Source of the DNA: Aulostomus chinensis
Lineage: Eukaryota > Chordata > Actinopteri > Syngnathiformes > Aulostomidae
Assembly (NCBI GenBank): GCA_037954235.1
Contig: JBBMOA010000012.1
Span: 2,970,501 to 3,034,500, forward strand
Reading direction: 5' to 3'
Length of the DNA stretch: 64,000 nucleotides
The notes beneath the pieces were generated by a model, which saw nothing but the letters and a program-made list of their open reading frames with translations, searched no databases and was not told the origin of the DNA. Below, in pieces: positions 35,601 to 47,635 of the stretch (position 1 is its first letter; each line of letters starts with the position of its first letter). The position numbers and the translations under genes are program-made.

Positions 35601-35975
35601 AAAGAAAGAAAAGGATCTACTCAGCGCCGAGCTGCTGGAAGGTCGGGAGAGATTTACAAACCTTCAAACACTGCTGGAGTTTCCCTCCAAAAACAGACAA
35701 TGAAACCACAGAATGTCTTTACCGCAACACCTTTACCTGCTCGGCGCTTTACTGCATCACCTGAGCTTCCACCAGCACGAATGAATCGGTCGTTTTAACT
35801 GTCGGGAAGTGGCAGGAACGAATCGCAGCCCCACCGCATCACCGGGGGAGCGCGGATGAACGATGTGATAGGAATCGGACGTTCATTCACAGCGGCGGGC
35901 AGAGTTGGAGGCTTTGTGGCATCTCCAGATTTAAACATTTGAATTTCAATTGTGTTTTTCTCTTTATCGTTCACG

Positions 35976-35985
35976 CGTGTGTGTG

Positions 35986-36015
<30 letters not shown>
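35976..36015. repeat. (TG)n microsatellite
   Basis: About 20 TG units with one GCG interruption. Confidence 0.95.
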
Positions 36016-36016
<1 letters not shown>

Positions 36017-36489
36017 TCTATTGATTCTCTAATCAAACACTTCATTAAAAGATTATTGACCCGCGGTCAACACTTGTTTGGATTAAAGAAGAGACAGGAA
36101 ACGCTGCTCCAGCGCTCGTCGGTGTGAACTGAGTTCGGTGAGTAAAGATCTCAGAGGTTGTGGGCGGTGACGGAGCTGCGGGGCCCAACGACATCATGGC
36201 GATCACACTTAAGTGAGCAGACGACGCAAAGGACAAAACAGGCAAGAGGAACTTACCGAGGAACCAAGAAGAGCAAGGGTGGCGTCCTACAAGTGGACCG
36301 TTGTCACGCTCCTGATGGCGGCCAAGAGGGAAGGGAATATAAACCTGGTAAGTAGACGGATGAATGGATGAATGAACGGATCCCAAAAATCACATGAATC
36401 CCCTGCGTTGATACAAATGTTCCCACGTGAGGTTCCAGCCAGCGGTTCCGTCCAGGAGACGGCCGAGGCTGGAGGCGAGACGCCGTCCC

Positions 36490-36605
36490 CCGTTCTCATA
36501 CACATCTCAGCAACTCTGAGGGAATTTCTTCCCATTTGGTTCAAATGTCCACTGAGACTCAAGAATGAACTCTAGATACTTCGGTGGTCAAAGGTCAAAG
36601 TCATT
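36490..36605. mobile_element. Interspersed repeat fragment (GTGGTCAAAGGTCAAAGTCA family)
   Basis: Blocks CTGAGGGAATTTCTTCCCAT, AAATGTCCACTGAGACTCAA and GTGGTCAAAGGTCAAAGTCA occur in the same set as at 49.7 kb. This is an abundant fish interspersed sequence, probably a non-autonomous DNA transposon. Termini were not defined. Confidence 0.5.
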
Positions 36606-37049
36606 AACCGGCACATACGTGGTATTTCTACTTGTTCTGGATCCTGGCCTGTGTTTTTTTACTGTGTCCCTCCAGTTTTGTCCGTCTACATTTGGACTTC
36701 TCATTCTGTTTCCTGTTTGGTCTCCGCTGGGTCCTGCAGATCCACATGCAAGTCCATAGATTTCTGAATTTAACGAGTTCCAGATCTACACTCCTCCACG
36801 TGAGCCGGTCGATTTCAGACGAGAGATTCTGCTGTGGCGTGAATTCATTCCTGGAATTGGTTTCAGTCGCATCGGATTCACACTGAACTGGTTTCAGGGG
36901 GCATCTCTACCATCGGGTCTCCCTGTGAGAACATGTTGGGTTTCCTGTGTGGGAAGTGCTGGGCTGTGTTTGACAAGGGAATTTTAAAATGTTTTCACTC
37001 TGCAAATCAAATGTGAGTGTATAAAGTTGAGTTGTTATGACTTTTCCTC

Positions 37050-38385
37050 TAATGGATGATGGATGGATTAATGGATGATGGATGGATTAATGGATGATGG
37101 ACGGATTAATGGATGGATGATGGATTAATGGATGATGGATGGATTAATGGATGATGGATGGATTAATGGATGATGGATGGATTAATGGATGATGGACGGA
37201 TTAATGGATGGATGATGGATTAATGGATGATGGATGGATTAATGGATGATGGATGGATTAATGGATGATGGATGGATTAATGGATGATGGATGGATTAAT
37301 GGATGATGGATGGATTAATGGATGATGGATTAATGGATGATGGATGGATTAATGGATGATGGATTAATGGATGATGGATGGATTAATGGATGATGGATGG
37401 ATTAATGGATGATGGATTAATGGATGATGGATTAATGGATGATGGATGGATTAATGGATGATGGATGGATTAATGGATGATGGATTAATGGATGATGGAT
37501 GGATTAATGGATGATGGATGGATTAATGGATGATGGATGGATTAATGGATGATGGATGGATTAATGGATGATGGATTAATGGATGGATTAATGGATGATG
37601 GATTAATGGATGATGGATGGATTAATGGATGATGGATTAATGGATGGATTAATGGATGATGGATTAATGGATGGATTAATGGATGATGGATTAATGGATG
37701 ATGGATGAATTAATGGATGGATGGATTAATGGATGATGGATGGATTAATGGATGATGGATGGATTAATGGATGATGGATGGATTAATGGATGATGGATGG
37801 ATTAATGGATGATGGATGGATTAATGGATGATGGATTAATGGATGGATTAATGGATGATGGATTAATGGATGATGGACGGATTAATGGATGATGGATGAA
37901 TTAATGGATGGATGGATTAATGGATGATGGATGGATTAATGGATGATGGAGGGACTAATGGATGATGGATGGATTAATGGATGATGGAGGGACTAATGGA
38001 TGATGGATGGATTAATGGATGGATGGATTAATGAATGGATGGATTCATGTATGATGGATGGATTAATGGATGATGGATGGATTAATGGATGATGGATTAA
38101 TGGATGGATTAATGGATGATGGATTAATGGATGATGGACGGATTAATGGATGATGGATGAATTAATGGATGGATGGATTAATGGATGATGGATGGATTAA
38201 TGGATGATGGAGGGACTAATGGATGATGGATGGATTAATGGATGATGGAGGGACTAATGGATGATGGATGGATTAATGGATGGATGGATTAATGAATGGA
38301 TGGATTCATGGATGATGGATGGATTCATGGATGATGGATGGATTTATGGCAGATAGATGGAGGATGGATTATAGATGATGGGTGG
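37050..38385. repeat. 1.3-kb satellite of 19-bp GGATGATGGATTAAT units
   Basis: Base unit about 19 bp, ATTAATGGATGATGGATGG, with shorter variants missing GGAT. Higher-order structure is visible: a block with GGACGG, GATGAATT and two GGAGGGACTAATGG marks occurs twice, 261 bp apart (marker near 37880 and 38141), and a 95-bp period appears near 37101 and 37196. The GGAT core matches the tail of the local SINEs, so it may have grown from such a tail. Confidence 0.97.
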
Positions 38386-38503
38386 TGCCACTCATTCTGA
38401 GAGGACGTCTTTTTCTGATTAAAAGAATTTTTCTCATCAGATTTACAAATCTCTGAACTCACATTTCTCTAAATCTCACTTCAGCAAAATAATGAGGAAA
38501 ATA

Positions 38504-38623
38504 TATATATACATACACATATATAATCATAATTCTATATACATAAATATATATACATATATATATACATACACATATATAATCATAATTCTATATACAT
38601 AAATATATATACATACATATACA

Positions 38624-38664
<41 letters not shown>

Positions 38665-38668
38665 GTGT

Positions 38669-38711
<43 letters not shown>

Positions 38712-38722
38712 CATACAGTATA
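38504..38722. repeat. AT/CA microsatellite complex
   Basis: TA-rich stretches with two near-identical copies of a segment containing ATACACATATATAATCATAA, followed by (CA)n and a TATATGTGTGTATGTGTGTA then (TA)n stretch that is largely self-complementary. Confidence 0.93.
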
Positions 38723-40699
38723 TATATTTCAATCTGAGATAAATTGACCTGTCCAGGTTGAAAATAGTGTGCAGTGAGAGAAATGGAGCATTTTCAGATT
38801 TTTAAACGAGTATAAGATGAAGGACTGTTTCTCAAGGGACAGAAATTTGAAAGTACACGAGGAAAATGTCCAAATCTCTTTTTGAAGTTAATTTGTTCAA
38901 AGTTTTATGTCCGGACAAAGAAGAGGGCTCTTTCCAACTTTTTTTTGTTGTTGTTGTTGGTTTTATTTTGTCTCTATATTTGCACAGTAAATCAGGAGGA
39001 ATTTTAACGATTGGCTGAGAATTCTTTTTTATTTTAATTGCATACAGCTTTGACTCTTTACTTGTTCAAGTCTAGACAGAGCACTCATGGGATACCAAGC
39101 CTTATTACCATTACTTCTGAATAATGGTTTTGCCAAAAAAAGAAAAAAAAATAGTGCAATGAAAATAAAAGTTTTAGTATATTTAAAAAAGAAAACCTTA
39201 TTTCTGTGTTGGCCTTTAAAACCAAAGCAGCAGGCAGAAGTTTATCACTGTTACTGAGCTCAGTAAACCGCCGTCGAATTGTTGGTGAGATAAACTAAAA
39301 AGGTATATTTGTCAAGCTGCTTCAAGTGAGAGGCTCATCCCACACCGTTCCAACATGAAACCGTCTCACGACAACAAAACGAGAACCACGAGCCGGCACA
39401 AATGAATTTCTCTACGTTTTTAACTCTTGAATTTTTCAGGCTCATTTCACATCCCTTTATTGTTGTTTTCCCTCCGTTGCTCAGATAATAATCTTTCTGT
39501 CAGTGACATTTGTTATCATCTGGGAGTGAAAAATTTGCGATACTGAATTCTGTGCCGCCACCGACCCCCCCCAAGATTAATTGTTTGTTTGAATCAAAGC
39601 AGTATAAATTAACTGATAAAGAAAGGGCAGGAAAATTCTGATTAAAAAGTGCAAGTGTTTCAGTTATTTCATGTGTTGACGTAGAGAAAACTGTGAGGGT
39701 TTGAACAGTCTTGGAAAATACAGTTTATTTTCAAATGCTGGTCCATTGAAATCCAGAAGACAAAACCTAGTGCACAGTAATTACAGAAACAGATAGAAAA
39801 AATAAATAAATTAATTAAAAACTGTACGATTACCACAGACAAGAGGACTGGAGCCCTTTCATTTCCGTCGCAGAAGTACAGCTCACAGGCCAGCTCCTCT
39901 ACAGATGAAGAGACATGAAGGCGTCCAAACACGGGTGGATTGACCTAAAGATGTAGTTTTACAAAATAACACACAGATGGCGCGTGAACCCCCTCCTACT
40001 GCGGGAGTTGTATACAGTACAGACGCGACAAGTCGAAACCGCACAGACTTCTGTAACATAGAAACCTACAGCTGTAGAAAACATCTGATCCGATGCAAAT
40101 ACATCACACACGACTAAAAAACGAGTCTCCACCCACAGCAGGGTCAAGTATTGGCTGGAAATAGTTGTTCTTAACCTGCTTGGGCTACTTGGTAAATGTT
40201 GATTACCGTACAAGAGCAGGTGCTCGTGTTGATGGGCACAGGAAAAAAAAATCCAACTTTTCTGTCACTTGTCCTCCGGCACTCGTCGTTTTTGGGACAC
40301 GGACACCATTGGAGGCGCTTTCAGAACCCAGCATGTTGTCGGTTACCGTCTAACCTTTGTGAAGCTCAAATACCGGTGCGATCCTTTCTACTGCTAATCC
40401 CACTCTGGTGTGGGTCGACACAAACGGCCCGAGTCCACCCCTCGCACAGTCCTGGTCTGGTGGGGTTTGATTACTCTGAGAACCGAATTCCACTTTGTTG
40501 TTTTCAAACCGAAACGGAAGCCTACGGGTTGTGGGATTAAATGACTTGGACCCCTACTGATATCTGCTGTGTTAGACATCTGGGCCAAGGGCTTCACTAT
40601 GTCCAACGCTCAAGTCTTGTCCAGTAGAGTGAAGTCAGTTAGAAAACCTGGAACTTTAATCGAGTCGTTGCCACTTTGACCCAAAGGAATCCATGCATC

Positions 40700-40860
40700 T
40701 CCCCCTAGGGGCAGGCCAAGGACTCATGGGGTTACGTCTCCTTGCAGGCCTGGGAACGCCTCGGGCTCCTCCAGTCAGAGCTGGTCGATTTAGTCAGTGA
40801 AAAGAAAATATGGGTTCCCTGTTGGAAGTCCTACTTTCTTCGGAAATGAGGGCATTTCTG
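40700..40860 (+). mobile_element. LINE 3'-end remnant
   Basis: The segment containing GGGCAGGCCAAGGACTCATG, CAGGCCTGGGAACGCCTCGG and CAGTCAGAGCTGGTCGATTT resembles the 3' coding end common to many fish LINE copies, where it encodes a W-ERLG type motif. Only the last stretch remains and the frame is broken. Recognition is from memory of common fish repeats. Confidence 0.55.
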
Positions 40861-42331
40861 AATTTCAAAAGCCTTTTAAGAGGTTGTTGGTGAGAAGAGA
40901 AGTGTGAAGCTCAGTTGTGGTGAAGTTAAAAGTCTTGAGTTTGTGGTGTTGTGCCTTGCTAGCCTACCGTTAGCTGTGTACTGCTAACTAGTGGTGGGTA
41001 TTTAAGGACATTTCCGTGGTCAATCATTGGGAAAATTAACACTCAGTTTTTGATTTTATCGTTATTGTAGTGGCTGGAGAAGGTGAGGTAGCTCTCTGCT
41101 GTTGAAGCGGTCCAGCAGTCAGTGATTAGTGCAACTTTCTCAGCTCTGGCTAACGTTTTGCAACGTAGTGAGTCTCTATCAGTCTGGTGACAGAAGGCAT
41201 TATCAATGAAATTCATCAGATCTCAGAAACCTTTTCCTGCGATGATACTTACATCGTCTCAGTACATTTTCAGGTCACTTGGATCAACTTTCTCTGCCTG
41301 TTCCGCATGCGCGCATTGACTGTAACCAGGGACGGGTGTATCTTGGTGTAGATGCACATCATCGGGGTCGTTTTCATGTTGGACTCACACAAAATAAAAA
41401 TCCCAATAGTTTTTTGTTGAAGGGATCCCATCATGCGGCTAACTTCTGGTTTTGGCTACAAAAATGCCTCATCCTGGTGGCAAGAAAGACTTAAATGCCT
41501 CAATTTTTTTTTTAATTTTTTAAAAATTTGGTCCACTTCTATACACCGCACTGAAATACCAAACCACCTCCAGCTGGATTTGCACTCGAACTGACTGAAG
41601 TTGTGAAAGCGCCTCAAGAGTCCGGACCACAGCCCATGCGCTGCACCCTTAGATAGCAACAGCTTGTGCATAATCCGGGGCTGACTGACTTCTGCAGTGG
41701 CTAGACTGGACAGGAAGAGGACTTGTCCAATTTGGTGCACAGTGCTATGGTGTAGAAGTCCCAGAGATTAGGCACTTGGAAACAATCAATTCCTCACCAT
41801 CAAATCAGTAGTATGGCATGTTGATTCATCTGCTTGCTGTTGTTTAGGAAGAAACCAAGTGTTTCATGGTCAGACTACATACATACATTAAACATGACTT
41901 TGAGTTAGATATCCCGAGTGTGTTCAGTTCTTCCTTCCTCCACGTTCACATTTCAATCAGAAGAGAGGGTCGATCCCACAGGTGTCATTATTAAAGACAA
42001 TGAAACCTTGGACGTTGTGCTGGAAGGTAATAAAATGGGGACCTCTCAACCCTCCTCTCTTGCGTCACCTGGTAATGGACGCGATCATCGTTCATGGCCA
42101 CATCATTCGTCTCACTTTTGCACTGTGTTGCAATCCAATACAAAATGAATTCCAGTTTTTACGAAGACAATATTCTTCTCCCTTGACACAGTCAAACAAG
42201 GAGTAACTTGACATTGTTAAATCATCAAACATGGGTTACATTGCACTCTGGCTGAGTACCAGAATTATGGTTCCGTTTTTGGCACTGACCAAATATCTGT
42301 AACGCTTGTTCATTCATGAATGTCGCCTTGT

Positions 42332-42337
42332 TTTATT
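42332..42337 (-). promoter_or_regulatory. Candidate polyadenylation signal for the LRRC3-like gene
   Basis: Minus-strand AATAAA about 0.7 kb downstream of the LRRC3-like stop codon. It is the first such hexamer I noted in the downstream direction. Use is inferred from position only. Confidence 0.25.
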
Positions 42338-43029
42338 AACCTTCTATTACGTCTCCGAAGTCCGACGTTAAAGGGCCCATTCGTTTTCACTGAGGCAGCT
42401 TGTGGAGACGCTAACTTCCCAGTTGACCTACAAAAGCATCCCTGTGGCGCCCTCATGATTTGGTGATTTTAATAACAGCGTACCGGTTACTTCTCATACT
42501 TTGCCTGGGTGGTTTGAACGCTGACTTCCTGCACATTCAGCCTAAGGTTGTGATGGTTGAAAGGTGGTCATATTTGTTGCACTCCAAGTTGTATGAGAAT
42601 TTTGTTTAAATTTCTTCCTCTTCAACGCCGGTCAAGTACAGAATTTCCTTCTTATTCCAAGTTGTGTCAGATCCTTTGCCTGGGTAGAGGAGAACCCTAA
42701 TTTCCTTCATTTGGTTGATGAGAACTGCATGCAGGGTTTGGATGCGTAAATAAAGTACTTGTTAATACCTTTTTCAGACTCTATACATGAACTGACTTCC
42801 CTTCATCTTGACATAAGCAACCAAGTTACTGAGATACAGTGGCACCCCCCCCGGTCCAGATCTCCTCTCATGCGCATCATTGTTGCCCTGTGGATGAAGA
42901 ACCAGGTTTACCTCTAAAATTAACCATTTAAGCACACAAAGACAACAAATAATGTCCTAAAAAACAGTGTTGATTTGTGTTTGAATGGGTTTCTGATGTA
43001 ACCACAAACATACGGTGTCACACCTTTTG

Positions 43030-43863
43030 CTAGAGAACCGTGCTAATGGTGTCAAATTCCTTGCTGATCTGAGAGCTGCTGGGCAGTGACTTGAGGTACT
43101 CCAGGTGCCTCCTTGCATCCTCCTGATTGTGTCTAACATAGTAGATAACGTACGCAATGACCATGGTGAACCACCCGAACATGGTGACGAACATAGCTAC
43201 ATCGGTGGTTTTGTGGTGAAAGTTGCAGAAGTTGATCCCTGAGTCCAAAACCTGGATGACCGGTTTGCCGGCGTACGCCTCCTGCACCGCTGTGTGGCAG
43301 ATCACCTCGTTGACCGTCTCAGGGTCCAGCCGCAGTTCCCTCAGAACCTCCTGTAGGGCACACTCACAGTGCCAGGGGTTGTTGGAGAGGTTGATCTTTG
43401 CTCTGAGGCGAGCAAATGCCTCTTTAGGGACACTTTGGATGTGATTGTTTGCTAGATCAAGGACAAGGAGGCTGTCAGAAACCCCTTGAAATGCTCCGAC
43501 ATCCACAGTCTCGATGTCGTTGTTTGACAGGTCCAACTCCTGAAGGTAGTTCAGCTCTTTGAATACGTGATTTGGGATGTGGGTTATGTGGTTAGACGCC
43601 AAAAGTAGAACAATCGTATCTCTGGGTAGGTCAGATGGGATCCTCTCCAGGTTCCGGGACATGCACTGGACCACCGTCATGCCGCTCTTTTCGATACAGT
43701 GGCAGCTTGTGGGGCATGCTGTCACAGGCGCACTTGAGAGGAATATTCCAAAGACCAAGCACCGTAGGACAGCCACGCCGCCGCGTCTACGGGACCGTCC
43801 TGGCACATCAGGCTCCGTTAACTCCTGCATATTCAGCATCAACCTCAGGGTCCTCTCAGGCAA
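43030..43863 (-). CDS. lrrc3: LRRC3-family leucine-rich repeat membrane protein
   Basis: Uninterrupted frame of 277 residues. Order: basic N-terminal lead, hydrophobic signal segment (about 30-49), LRR N-cap with CPTSCHC (C50, C54, C56, C67), three LRRs (about 84-152, consensus LQELDLSNNDI and LLVLDLANNHI), LRR C-cap from NPWHCECALQEVL (C166, C168, C189, C213), transmembrane helix DVAMFVTMFGWFTMVIAYVI (221-240), then cytoplasmic RHNQEDARRHLEYLKSLP (244-261). The membrane and tail block is a hallmark of LRRC3, LRRC3B and LRRC3C. The C-cap (ALQE-L-EL-LDP) looks closest to LRRC3 from memory. A single coding exon agrees with the family. In-frame Met residues at 1, 9 and 12 make the exact start uncertain. 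Orthology within the family should be checked by phylogeny. Confidence 0.93.
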   Translation of the reverse strand: MPERTLRLMLNMQELTEPDVPGRSRRRGGVAVLRCLVFGIFLSSAPVTACPTSCHCIEKSGMTVVQCMSRNLERIPSDLPRDTIVLLLASNHITHIPNHVFKELNYLQELDLSNNDIETVDVGAFQGVSDSLLVLDLANNHIQSVPKEAFARLRAKINLSNNPWHCECALQEVLRELRLDPETVNEVICHTAVQEAYAGKPVIQVLDSGINFCNFHHKTTDVAMFVTMFGWFTMVIAYVIYYVRHNQEDARRHLEYLKSLPSSSQISKEFDTISTVL

Positions 43864-43892
43864 AAGCGCTCATGTTTCACCTGACTTTGAAA
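43864..43892 (-). promoter_or_regulatory. Possible splice acceptor upstream of the LRRC3-like ATG
   Basis: On the minus strand a TTTCAAAGTCAG acceptor-like sequence ends at 43881, 17 nt before the first ATG. LRRC3-type genes commonly have a non-coding 5' exon, so the transcript may be joined here to an upstream exon. The polypyrimidine tract is weak. Confidence 0.25.
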
Positions 43893-46005
43893 TTAAACGC
43901 TGATAAAAGCAGCATCATTCAAAAACGATAGCTTATTCACGCAGACGAGATAATCCCAGGGGATGTATCTGATGGTGGTCTAAGATAGCGCTGAAAAGAG
44001 CTCATCCAAAAAACAACAACAAAAAAAAAAAATCCAGCAGGAGACTGTAATTTTATTCTGAGGAAGTTGATAGCTTCAGCATGGGGGGGGGGGGGGGGGG
44101 GGTGGCCAAGCAGCACTGCAATCAATACATCACTGGAAAAAAAACAAAGAAAATGAGGTTATACTCTTGAGCAGAAACAAACATCTGTAGCTCTTGGATG
44201 CAGCAGGCGTTGCTCTCATTAGCGATGCAGCTAATCCAGACAGTAACTGATTCATTCTCTGGATGCACAATTGCCTTTGTCTTCTGAAATTTCGCTGAGT
44301 AAATGCTATTCCCACAGTGTTTACAGAACACATAATGTGATTATTGAGAGGAATCCATTTCACTCCAGCAAATCTCATAAAGCAGCAGCCACATTCATGG
44401 GTCATCGCCAGCATCCTCTGATCCAATTAGCCAAACATCATTGTGCTCCGCTACTATAAATATTACACACTATTATTTTCTGGTGCTGGAGGTACATACA
44501 CCAGAACTACTCGTTTTTTTACTGACCTAAAAGTGTGTGTATTTCATTTTAACATGAAATAGCTCTGAGTGTTTCTACCCTGAATGGCCATAACCGTCAC
44601 GTTGAGCGTACGCATTACGGATGGCGTCTCTGTCCAGTTTTCCCGCACTTGAATCTGTTTTTTCCCCTCCCAGATGCTTTAAGATGTTGTTGTTGTTTTC
44701 CCCCCTCCTCCGACCGCAAACATTCATCTTTTTTGCTTTCTTAAATCTCAGCTGTAGGTTCAGGCCACGGAGGAAGGAGTGTTTTCCGGCAGAAAAAACT
44801 CAATTAACAGCTCAACTCAGAAGTCTGGGGATGGTCCGAGTGGATCCAATCAATCGGTGCACTGGAAAGTTTGTTTTCTTTGAATATGAAATGAACTGAA
44901 AAAAGAAGAGAACAGAGGAGGAACCTTTGGTTGGACACGTCGCTGTTCTGCAGCACCGGCTAGTACTGGACATGCCGCAGTTTGGGACGACGGCGGCGGC
45001 GGAAACGGCTGGTTAGTCAGCTGAGTTGAAGACGCGCCGAGTCCAACATGCATTTCCTCTTTTTAGAGAAGAAAAAGAAGAAGTGAACAAGTTAGAGTTT
45101 TCACATTTTTCAGCTCCCATCAACACCGTCTCACGTGATCCTCCTACACGCTACGGAAGCTTCAGCGAAGCCTCGATGGAGTCGACCATTGGGGGCGCAG
45201 GCTCAGGCGCTGGTGGGTTGTTTTTTTTGTTTTTGTCGTCGTTTTCATTCAGAAAAAAGGCGACTGAACGCATTCTCCTTGTTGTTCTTTCTTAAGGAAG
45301 AACAAAGCTCCTTAAAATAAAGAAGTCCCAGTAAATGTGGGCTGAGGGAGCAGCTCGCTTCTCGACACCGTGACTTGGAGAGACATTCAACATCATTGGA
45401 CTGTTGGATTGAAACACTTTCATTGGCGTGAGGGTCGCCAGTTGACACTCGCCGCCGCCTCCGTGTGGTAACCCCCCCCCCCCCACCGGCTACACAGAGC
45501 GACTCACGTCTAATAGCAAAGCTCCAATACTGTCCCGCAAGGGTGCAGCATCCACAGCTTTGCTCCGCCCGATGGTTATGATTGGCTTACAGAAATACGA
45601 ACAATCCGGAGCATTTTTGAGTTTCCGCTCCAGCAGAATAACAACGGCCTGAAGCTTCTGAGTCGGTGAGACTGAGCACGTGCAGGAGCGTGTTGAGGGG
45701 GAAACGCTAGCGAGTGCCACTTTTACAAGCGTTCATGATTCTGATGATGGATTAGAAGAAGAAGAAGCTTTGTATCTGTAAACCAGCCAAGGGCTCGGGG
45801 ACGGTGGACGCTGGGCCAGCAGGAGCACAGCAGCGTTCAGACTGTGCACCCCCCCCCCCCCCACACACACACACACACAGACACACCGCCGCCGTGTTTG
45901 AGGTCATCGCCCAGTCCCAATGTGTCTTCTTATTTCTCTCATCAAGCAGGAGGCCTCACATGATTCTTAAATGAGCTTCTCATGCTCAGCAGGAGGTGTG
46001 TCCCC
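43893..46005. other. Interval upstream of the LRRC3-like gene
   Basis: No gene recognised. Poly-G at 44083, poly-C near 45473 and 45849. If the LRRC3-like transcript starts in the CpG-dense block at 46.9 kb, this would be its first intron. Confidence 0.45.
44083..44102. repeat. Poly-G tract (20 G)
   Basis: Uninterrupted run of 20 guanines about 220 bp upstream of the LRRC3-like start. Confidence 0.9.
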
Positions 46006-46172
46006 TGCACACACACACACATACGCCAACACACACACACACATACGCCAACACACACACCAACACGTGCACACACACACACACACATACGCCAACACAC
46101 ACATACGCCAACACACACATACACACACACACCAACACGCGCACACACACCAACACGCGCACACACACACAC
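46006..46172. repeat. (CA)n with CATACGCCAA / CACCAACACG interruptions
   Basis: Imperfect CA microsatellite with periodic interruptions. Histidine/threonine and cysteine/valine frames here are artefacts. Confidence 0.95.
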
Positions 46173-46332
46173 TCCAGCGCTCACGACCCTGCAGTGACGT
46201 GGTGGCAGCAGTGCATCATGAAGTCCTGCTGGATCTGTGGTCTCGCAGTGCTGTGACGCACTGACACCTCCCTTTGCTCTCCTCCTTTCTTTTTTGGGGG
46301 GGAAGCAGGCACCAGATGAGCTCCAGTCCAGC

Positions 46333-46857
46333 TCCCGGACCTCCTCCCTCCTCACCCCTCAGCTCCCGGACCTCCTCCCTCCTCACCCCTCAGCTCCCGG
46401 ACCTCCTCCCTCCTCACCCCTCAGCTCCCGGACCTCCTCCCTCCTCACCCTTCAGCACTCAGACCTCCTCCCTCCATCACCCCTCAGGTCCCGGACTTCC
46501 TCCCTCCATCACCCCTCAGCTCTCGCTACCTCTTCCCTCCATCACTGCTCAGCTCCTGGACCTCCTCCCTCCATCACCCCTCAGGTCCCGGACCTCCTCC
46601 CTCCATCACCCCTCAGCTCCCGGACCTCCTCCCTCCATCACCCCTCAGGTCCCGGACCTCCTCCCTCCATCACCCCTCAGGTCCCGGACCTCCTCCCTCC
46701 ATCACCCCTCAGCTCCTGGACCTCCTCCCTCCATCACCCCTCAGGTCCCGGACCTCCTCCCTCCATCACCCCTCAGCTCCTGGACCTCCTCCCTCCATCA
46801 CCCCTCAGGTCCCGGACCTCCTCCCTCCATCACCCCTCAGCTCCTGGACCTCCTCCC
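46333..46857. repeat. 31/32-bp minisatellite, about 16 copies
   Basis: Units of CCTCCTCCCTCCATCACCCC plus TCAGGTCCCGGA (or CAGCTCCTGGA). The first few lack one base, a 31-bp form. It lies immediately beside the CpG-dense block at 46.9 kb. The period change between 31 and 32 bp shifts frames, so coding is unlikely. Confidence 0.95.
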
Positions 46858-46914
46858 TGAACGTGTATGTGCTGTGCAGTCTCTTAAGTTCTAGGAACTA
46901 GTGAGGAACTTGTG

Positions 46915-47235
46915 GAGGAACTCACGCGGACGTCGGGCTCCTCTCACGTTCACATCCGCGCAGAGGAAGAACAATCTTCAAGTCCAACCATCCGCGTCAC
47001 GGCGGAGTGACCAGGCGGCGGCAGCGGCAGACGGGGAACTGCTCACACCTCCGGGAAGAACGGTTCATGTCTCCGGCGGGGCTCCGTTTCACGTCCCCGG
47101 TCACAAACACAAATCCGCTAGTGAAGCACCGGCATCACGCGCCGCTGTGTCCCCGGACCGACCGACCGACCGCGCGCTTTTTGGCGGCACAGGGAGTGTG
47201 TGGCGCGCGTGGATTGGAGCGCCGTTCCGTTATAG
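46915..47235. promoter_or_regulatory. CpG-dense block, candidate promoter
   Basis: About 320 bp packed with CpG, including a run of CGAC units (around 47157-47172) and CGCGCG-type steps, against a CpG-poor surround. It lies about 3 kb upstream of the minus-strand LRRC3-like gene with no other recognised gene between, so it may be that gene's promoter and first non-coding exon. It could also serve an unrecognised plus-strand transcript. Confidence 0.4.
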
Positions 47236-47611
47236 TGGGGCTCTCCTCCTCCTCCTCCTCCTGCTGCTGCTCCCGCCCCACCTGTCTGCCCCCCCCCCCC
47301 ACTCCTCCCTCTTCGTTCTCTTTCAGTGAACGGTTCTCCTGGGAGCAGAACGGAGTCTGAACATTCAACACGAACGCCTCACGTCAGGATCCTGCCTCCT
47401 CCCACGTGCGAGTGCGTTTGATAGGAACTTCCGAACTGCGTGGTCAGGGGGGAGCAGGGCGCGAGCGCAGGGACTCAGGACGCTCATTCACCTGATGACA
47501 TCCTGGGGAGGTTCCTTATCTTGTGGCCACAAATTGAGAAGGTGTGGGAACGAGTTGTGTCTTGTTGCAGCCAAAAAGATCTGAATCCAACATATTGATG
47601 CTCTCTCTCTG

Positions 47612-47635
47612 CCCCCCCCCCCCCCCCCCCCCCCC
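47612..47635. repeat. Poly-C tract (24 C)
   Basis: Uninterrupted run of 24 cytosines preceded by (CT)n. Confidence 0.9.

Larger units (their letters stand above)
29906..37049. other. Gene-poor interval
   Basis: Contains the 32.3-kb SINE, poly-C tracts near 34584 and 34653, a (TG)n at 35976 and a dispersed repeat fragment at 36.5 kb. No gene recognised. Confidence 0.55.
38723..43029. other. Gene-free interval downstream of the LRRC3-like gene
   Basis: Holds the LINE remnant near 40.7-40.86 kb. The part from about 42.3 kb up is probably 3' UTR of the LRRC3-like gene. No other coding signal recognised. Confidence 0.55.

Noticed and set aside
43030..43863. LRRC3B identity for the second gene
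   Set aside because: The C-cap region (CALQEVL-EL-LDPETV) and GKPVIQ-LD resemble LRRC3 more than LRRC3B; the tail alone does not discriminate.
46237..46894. Two overlapping 206-codon proline/serine-rich ORFs
   Set aside because: Produced by the 31/32-bp minisatellite; frames overlap and neither has non-repeat sequence of note.
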